From Pseudonocardia sp. SCN 73-27 (GTDB lineage: Bacteria; Actinomycetota; Actinomycetes; Mycobacteriales; Pseudonocardiaceae), in contig MEGH01000006.1 of the NCBI GenBank assembly GCA_001725415.1, positions 87,022-151,021 of the forward strand: a stretch of 64,000 nt of DNA, read 5' to 3'. Of this stretch, positions 59,823-64,000 are shown piece after piece. The first letter of the stretch is position 1; each line of letters starts with the position of its first letter. Made by a program: the position numbers and the translations under genes. The notes below the pieces were generated by a model. That model was not told the DNA's origin and did not search any database. It saw only the letters and a list, made by a program, of their open reading frames with translations.

Positions 59823-60124
59823 CCGGCGACAACAAGAGCTGGAACCAGCCGCCCCAGCTCCTCACACCCGTCGTCGAGAACACCCAAGCCGCCCGCGTCG
59901 CCCGACGCCGCGCCTTCCGCACGATGTTCGACTACGCCCCCGAGGCCCGCCGCTACGTGCCGCAGCCCTACAGGAACCGACTGACTCCCGAGCAGGCCGT
60001 CGACCACGACGACCACGCCGAGACGGGGGAGTGGGGCGACGACCTAACCGACTCGCTGCTCGACGTCATCGAGCGCCACTCCAACGGCGAACGGGCCGGC
60101 GCTGCACACGCCGACCCGTCCTGA
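59819..60124 (+). CDS. Phage-type hypothetical protein
   Basis: 101 residues. GTG overlaps the preceding stop by 4 bases. No domain recognised. Basic middle (RRRAFRTMFDYAPEARRYVPQPYRNRL) and an acidic C-terminal half (VDHDDHAETGEWGDDLTDSLLDVIE). Only the operon position supports it. Confidence 0.6.
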   Translation: MTGDNKSWNQPPQLLTPVVENTQAARVARRRAFRTMFDYAPEARRYVPQPYRNRLTPEQAVDHDDHAETGEWGDDLTDSLLDVIERHSNGERAGAAHADPS

Positions 60125-60163
60125 CCCGCATCCATCACCACTGATCACGAGGACAACGCACTC

Positions 60164-60337
60164 ATGACCACCAAGAGCATCGCACACCCGATGCCCATCC
60201 CGACGCCTCCGCGCGGGCTCACGCTGACCCCGATGCCCCCGGCCGCGGTCCGCCGGCCGGGCCGTCACCGCCTCGTCCGCCGCACACGGTGGCAGCGCAC
60301 CGTCGACGCCGTCACCCGCTGGATGGTGTCCTCGTGA
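60164..60337 (+). CDS. Small basic hypothetical protein
   Basis: 57 residues from ATG 60164; Pro-rich first half (MPIPTPPRGLTLTPMPP), then Arg-rich (RRPGRHRLVRRTRWQR). Preceded by GAGGA at 10 bases and its stop overlaps the next GTG by 4 bases. Unknown. Confidence 0.5.
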   Translation: MTTKSIAHPMPIPTPPRGLTLTPMPPAAVRRPGRHRLVRRTRWQRTVDAVTRWMVSS

Positions 60338-60909
60338 AGGCGCTGGCCGACTTCCTCCGCGGGTTCGCCGACGGGATCGACCGCGCCGCCGGCCGCGACG
60401 TCGTCGACCAGGCCGCCGTCGAGGCGGCCGAGCTGCTCGACGACCCGGCCGAGGTGGTCGTCACCGGGCCCGACCTGACCGACAACCAGGCGTTGCAGGT
60501 CGCGATCCACTTCCAGGAGACCCGGCGCGACCTTCGCCGCTTCCAGCAGATGTACGGGAAGGCGTCGGCGACGATCGGGCACCTCCGCGGCCGCAACGCG
60601 TTCCTGGCCGAGGAGCTGCTCGCCGCGCGGACCACGATCCGCCTCGCGCGGGCCGAGCTGGACCTCGCCGCGGGGGAGTCGCTCTCCGACGCGATCGTTC
60701 AGACGCGCGACCGGGCCCGCACGCTGGAGGCGAAGCTCGCCGAGAAGAACGGCACCGGCCGCCCGACCGTGGCGCGCGAGGACCTCGCGAACGAGCTGCT
60801 GCGCGCCTACACCGGCAACGAGGAGTCCAACGCCGGCGTGGCGATCGGCTGGGGCCCGGTCGCCGACCGCGCCGTCACCGTCCTCCTCGGCACCTCGGAT
60901 GCCACGTGA
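60334..60909 (+). CDS. Phage-type hypothetical protein, partly coiled coil
   Basis: 191 residues. Helical heptads in the middle and later parts (FQETRRDLRRFQQMYGKASATIGHL and LAARTTIRLARAELDLAAGESLSDAIVQTRDRARTLEAKLAEKN) suggest a coiled coil. No catalytic motif. GTG overlaps the previous stop and its stop overlaps the next GTG. Unknown role. Confidence 0.65.
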   Translation: MKALADFLRGFADGIDRAAGRDVVDQAAVEAAELLDDPAEVVVTGPDLTDNQALQVAIHFQETRRDLRRFQQMYGKASATIGHLRGRNAFLAEELLAARTTIRLARAELDLAAGESLSDAIVQTRDRARTLEAKLAEKNGTGRPTVAREDLANELLRAYTGNEESNAGVAIGWGPVADRAVTVLLGTSDAT

Positions 60910-61118
60910 CCCGCGCAGCCGTTCTCGCCGCCGTCGCGACCAGCGCGCTCCTGAGGCCCCTCCCCAACCCCATCGAGGCTCCTGCGCCTGGTGCGGCAGC
61001 GATGGCCTGTGGCGCGTGCGGCGAGGTCGTCGACCTCCACCAACTCCGGTGGCGCAACCGGCGCTCGCTGCTCCTCGGCTGCCAGTTCTGCACCCCGAAG
61101 GAGGACCCGTGCCCTTGA
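60906..61118 (+). CDS. Small zinc-ribbon-like protein
   Basis: 70 residues. Two CxxC pairs (ACGAC and GCQFC) 26 residues apart suggest a zinc ribbon. GTG overlaps the previous stop by 4 bases. Its 3' end overlaps the next gene by 10 bases. Function unknown; a DNA- or protein-binding role is possible. Confidence 0.6.
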   Translation: MTRAAVLAAVATSALLRPLPNPIEAPAPGAAAMACGACGEVVDLHQLRWRNRRSLLLGCQFCTPKEDPCP

Positions 61119-61519
61119 CCGCCGACTACCCCGGCCTCTACACCGACGTCGCCAGCTCCGCCCACGCACTGCTCCAGTCCCACTCCTGGATCACCCGCGA
61201 CCCCGACACCCGCGAGCTCCACCTCATCGACCTCGACGCGATGACCCCCAGCCACCGCGCCCACCTCCTCGACTGGTTGCGCCGCAACGCCCACGTCATG
61301 CGCGGCCACGTCCACCGATCCATCAACCAGTCCCAGCGGTGGGGCGCGATCACCTGGGTCGAACGCGCCGAGCTGATTCGCGACCTCGAGGTCCACCCGC
61401 CCGAGGTGTGGATCGAGGACACGCCCCTCGTCCGCCGCCTCGTCCAGCTCGAACCGCCGGCCGCCCCACGGCGGGAACGGCAGCGCTGGCTCCCCCAACG
61501 CCTCCGGAGGAACCGATGA
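61109..61519 (+). CDS. Phage-type hypothetical protein
   Basis: 136 residues. GTG 61109 has AAGGAGGA 4 bases before it. Segments SHRAHLLDWLRRNAHVMRGHVHRS and WIEDTPLVRRLVQLEPP; C-terminus Arg-rich. No known domain recognised. Confidence 0.65.
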   Translation: MPLTADYPGLYTDVASSAHALLQSHSWITRDPDTRELHLIDLDAMTPSHRAHLLDWLRRNAHVMRGHVHRSINQSQRWGAITWVERAELIRDLEVHPPEVWIEDTPLVRRLVQLEPPAAPRRERQRWLPQRLRRNR

Positions 61520-61737
61520 ACCTCACCTACCCCGGCGACGTCCGGCACGTCGCCGTCGGCCGCGTCATGGGCCCCGACCTCCACGGCGGATTCGTCGTCG
61601 CCACCGCCGCCGAGTACGACCCGGGCACCGACAAGACCCGCGTCGCGTTCCGCCCCCTGCAGCCCGCCGAGCGCGAGCACGTCGTCGAGGACACCGACGG
61701 CGCTCCGTGGCTCGGACAGATCGGAGTCGCCTGGTGA
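61516..61737 (+). CDS. Small hypothetical protein
   Basis: 73 residues. ATG overlaps the previous stop by 4 bases and its stop overlaps the exonuclease start. Sequence (TYPGDVRHVAVGRVMGPDLHGGFVVATAAEYDPGTDKTRVAF) suggests a small beta fold. Unknown. Confidence 0.55.
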   Translation: MNLTYPGDVRHVAVGRVMGPDLHGGFVVATAAEYDPGTDKTRVAFRPLQPAEREHVVEDTDGAPWLGQIGVAW

Positions 61738-62645
61738 ACACCTACGTCGGGCCCATCCGCCGCCGCCAGTACGGCCGCAGCGGCCACGGGTACATCGACG
61801 CCAACGGACTCAAGGTCCCCGGCGTCACCACCATCCTCAAGGCGCTCCCCAAGGACGCCCTCATCAACTGGGCCGCCAACGCCACCGCCGACGCCGCCGT
61901 CGACCGCTGGGACGAACTCGCCGCGCTCAAGCCCGCCGCCCGCCTCGCCACCCTCAAGAAGGCCCGCTACGAGGACCGCGACACCGCCGCCAACCGCGGC
62001 ACCGAGGTCCACAACGCCGCGCAGCGCTACCTCCAGGGCGAGGAGATCGAACTCCCCGACGACATCGCCGGCCACGTCGAGTCCTACATCGCGTTCGTCG
62101 AGGACTGGCAGCCCGAACCGCTCCTCGTCGAAGCCGTCGTCATGTCCCACAAGTACGGCTACGCCGGCACCCTCGACCTCGGCGTCACCTTCGACGACCC
62201 CGCGATCATCGCCCGCCTCGCCGAGCAGATGCGCATGCCCGAGCTCGTCGACCTCGACCGGCCCGTCGTCGGCATCGGCGACATCAAGACCAGCCGGTCC
62301 GGCATCTTCCCCGAGACCGCCTGGCAGGTGTGCGCCTACCGCTACGCCGACGTCTACGTCGACGCCCAGGGCGCCGAGCAGCCCATGCCCGCGTTCGACT
62401 TCGCGTTCGCGCTCCACGTCCGCGGCGACGACTACGGCCTGCGGCCCCTCGTCGCCGGGCCCGAGCAGCTCCGCGAGTTCCTCTACATCCGCGAGGTCCA
62501 CCGCGCCGTCGAGGAGACCTCCAAGGCCTACGTCGGCGAGGAACTCACCCCCGGGCGCCGGCTCAAGCGCCGCCGCCTCGAGGTCGTCGAGGAGCCCGCC
62601 CCCACGACCGCGCGCCGCCGCGCGAAGGAAGGGGCACCGGCGTGA
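61734..62645 (+). CDS. Phage-type PD-(D/E)XK exonuclease (RecB/Cas4-like)
   Basis: 303 residues. Nuclease motifs: GTEVHNAAQRYLQGE (His/Glu helix), VEAVVMSHKYGYAGTLDLGV (Glu, then Asp), and GIGDIKTSRSGIFPETAWQVCAYRYA, with the Asp-x-Lys core. Such enzymes work with a RecT/Bet annealing protein in phage recombination; a RecT-like gene follows two genes on. Basic C-terminal tail. GTG overlaps the preceding stop by 4 bases. Confidence 0.87.
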   Translation: MNTYVGPIRRRQYGRSGHGYIDANGLKVPGVTTILKALPKDALINWAANATADAAVDRWDELAALKPAARLATLKKARYEDRDTAANRGTEVHNAAQRYLQGEEIELPDDIAGHVESYIAFVEDWQPEPLLVEAVVMSHKYGYAGTLDLGVTFDDPAIIARLAEQMRMPELVDLDRPVVGIGDIKTSRSGIFPETAWQVCAYRYADVYVDAQGAEQPMPAFDFAFALHVRGDDYGLRPLVAGPEQLREFLYIREVHRAVEETSKAYVGEELTPGRRLKRRRLEVVEEPAPTTARRRAKEGAPA

Positions 62646-63070
62646 AGGGCCCGAAGCCGCGGCCGGCGATCGACCGCCTGCTGGCGAAGGCCGTCGAGGA
62701 GGACGGCTGCTGGCTGGTCAAGAGCGGCCTCGCCCCCAACGGCTACTCGCAGGTCTCGGTCGGCTCTGCTCGGAAGCTGATCGGCCACCGGGTCGCCTAC
62801 GAGTTCTTCATCAGCGACATCCCGCCCGGCCTGGAGATCGACCACATCTGCCTGCGACGGAACTGCGTCAACCCGTGGCACATGGACCCGGTCACCCACG
62901 CCGAGAACATGCGCCGCCAGCACGAGGCGCTCTGGCACGGCCGCAAGACGTGCGCGCGGGGTCACCAGCTCGCCGACGCGGGCGTCATCACGAAACAGAG
63001 CGGCGCCCTGACCGTGCGCATCTGTGCCGCCTGCTACCGCGAGAACAACCGGAAGGACCGCGCAGCATGA
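62642..63070 (+). CDS. HNH endonuclease-like protein
   Basis: 142 residues. HNH_3-type: GYSQVSVGSARKLIGHRVAYEFF, then LEIDHICLRRNCVNPWHMDPVTHAENMRR (DHxC...C-N-P-x-H) and a further CARGH...CAACY zinc pair. GTG overlaps the previous stop. Homing-type or phage-associated nuclease inserted between the exonuclease and RecT genes; may be mobile by itself. Confidence 0.88.
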   Translation: MKGPKPRPAIDRLLAKAVEEDGCWLVKSGLAPNGYSQVSVGSARKLIGHRVAYEFFISDIPPGLEIDHICLRRNCVNPWHMDPVTHAENMRRQHEALWHGRKTCARGHQLADAGVITKQSGALTVRICAACYRENNRKDRAA

Positions 63071-64000
63071 GCGCCGAGATCGAGCAGTACCGCGGCGGGA
63101 CCGTCACCCAGATCACGGGCGGCACGCCCGTCCCCGCGCTCCCGCCGGCCAACGACGTCGACGGCTGGATCCGCGTCGTCGCCGACATCAGCAAGCTCGC
63201 AGCCCAGGTCGCGCACACCGACTTCGTGCCGCGCGCGATGCAGGGCAAGCCGGCGGCCGTCGCCGCCGCGATGCTCGCTGGTCGCGAGATGGGCATTGGC
63301 CCGATGACGTCGCTCCAGAACATCCATGTGATCAGCGGGAAGCCGGGGCAGTCGGCGCTGCTGATGCGCGCGATGGTGCTGGCCAAGGGCCATCAGATCG
63401 AGTACGTGGAGACGACCGACTCGCGCGCCGTGCTGCGTGGGCGGCGCGCGAACGAGGAGGAGTGGACCGAGGTCGAGTTCACCGCCGAGCAGGCGCGGAA
63501 GGCCAAGATCGACCTCGGTGGATACCCTGCCGACAAGCTCGTGGCTCGCGCGTCGGCGCGGTTGTGCCGCAGGAAGTTCGCCGACGTCATCTCCGGCATG
63601 GCCTACACGCTGGAGGAGCTCCAGGACGGCGACGCCCAGCTGATCGAGGCCGGCGAGACACACGCTCCTCCGGGCGACGACACGACGCCCGAGCAGCCGC
63701 CCAGGACCGCGCAGCGCGCCACACGCCGCAAGGCGGCACCGAAGACCCCCGCAGCCGCAGTCGGCGGCGGCACGGCCGCGGGAACGGGCGCGGCGGCCCC
63801 GAGTTCGGCGGGGCCGCCGCTGCCCGGCGAGGACGGCTACGACGCCCCCGGCGACGAGCACGAGGACCGCGACCCGAACCGACCGTCGTCGCCCGAGCAG
63901 AACCGCCTCATGCACGCGATGTTCCGTAAGGCCGAGCTCGGCGGCCAGGACGACCGCGACGACCGGCTGCGCCTCACCGGGCTCCTGCTCAAGCGCCAGC
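63067..64000 (+). CDS. recT: RecT-like single-strand annealing protein, C-terminus outside window
   Basis: 311 codons seen, then the window ends. LAGREMGIGPMTSLQNIHVISGKPGQSALLMRAMVLAKGHQIEYVE and the ARASARLCRRKFADVISGMAYTLEEL region fit the RecT family of actinobacterial phages. A long Pro/Ala linker (about residues 200-265) leads to a second region (PSSPEQNRLMHAMFRKAELGG) that looks like a separate C-terminal domain. Start ATG 63067 overlaps the HNH stop by 4 bases. Pairs with the exonuclease at 61734 in recombination. Confidence 0.85.
   Translation, partial: MSAEIEQYRGGTVTQITGGTPVPALPPANDVDGWIRVVADISKLAAQVAHTDFVPRAMQGKPAAVAAAMLAGREMGIGPMTSLQNIHVISGKPGQSALLMRAMVLAKGHQIEYVETTDSRAVLRGRRANEEEWTEVEFTAEQARKAKIDLGGYPADKLVARASARLCRRKFADVISGMAYTLEELQDGDAQLIEAGETHAPPGDDTTPEQPPRTAQRATRRKAAPKTPAAAVGGGTAAGTGAAAPSSAGPPLPGEDGYDAPGDEHEDRDPNRPSSPEQNRLMHAMFRKAELGGQDDRDDRLRLTGLLLKRQ

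Larger units (their letters stand above)
59206..64000. mobile_element. Early region of a prophage or integrative element (right end outside window)
   Basis: From 59206 the gene content changes: repressor/HTH divergent pair, then eight small tightly packed genes mostly overlapping by 4 bases, then phage-type exonuclease, HNH protein and RecT-like protein. No integrase, terminase or structural gene is in the window, so type and length cannot be given. The left edge is inferred to lie near 59206-59220 next to the response regulator. Confidence 0.7.

Overview
The window is high-GC DNA with GTG starts, tight operons with 4-base stop/start overlaps, and many genes whose start codon lies 6 to 8 bases after a TANNNT box (leaderless transcription). 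These traits, plus mycolata-style acyl-CoA carboxylase genes (accA3, accD5 and epsilon), an LpdA-type flavoprotein and the protein families present, suggest a filamentous actinobacterium, most likely Pseudonocardia or a close relative. It carries form I RuBisCO with alpha-carboxysome shell genes, which points to an autotrophic or facultatively autotrophic strain.

Layout. 1-12.7 kb: chromosomal housekeeping and salvage genes: a coiled-coil protein cut by the window edge, adenosine deaminase, a haloalkane dehalogenase, uracil phosphoribosyltransferase, a phospho-sugar mutase overlapping purine nucleoside phosphorylase, and a membrane Ser/Thr kinase. 13-31 kb: catabolism. A TetR gene with two copies of a 20-base palindrome flanks a long plus-strand operon: transporter, two MaoC hydratases, CoA ligase, enoyl-CoA hydratase, carboxyltransferase, CitE-like lyase and biotin carboxylase. 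It resembles a leucine/branched-acid degradation operon. A GntR regulator and a GMC dehydrogenase pair follow. 31-43 kb: the essential-type acyl-CoA carboxylase (accA3, then accD5-accE), biotin ligase, SufE/rhodanese, Maf, and a three-gene locus of a Gly/Cys-tailed membrane protein, a DUF692 (MNIO) enzyme and its partner. 43-48.7 kb: an alcohol/acid catabolic block with an NDMA-type alcohol dehydrogenase between two AhpD-like paralogues, divergent from an XRE-cupin regulator.

50.7-58.5 kb is the carbon-fixation island: cbbL, cbbS, csoS2, csoS4A, csoS4B, one csoS1, acRAF, an 85-residue unknown, a Nudix/thiamine-synthase fusion and cbbR. The shell-associated carbonic anhydrase csoSCA, expected between csoS2 and csoS4A, is absent: only 61 bases separate those genes. 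Only one hexamer gene is present.

From about 59.2 kb to the end is the early region of a prophage or integrative element: a divergent repressor/HTH switch, a run of small overlapping genes, a PD-(D/E)XK exonuclease, an HNH protein and a RecT-like annealing protein cut by the window edge. It begins directly after an OmpR-type response regulator whose sensor kinase is not next to it, suggesting insertion between the two. No rRNA, tRNA, CRISPR array or IS element was recognised.
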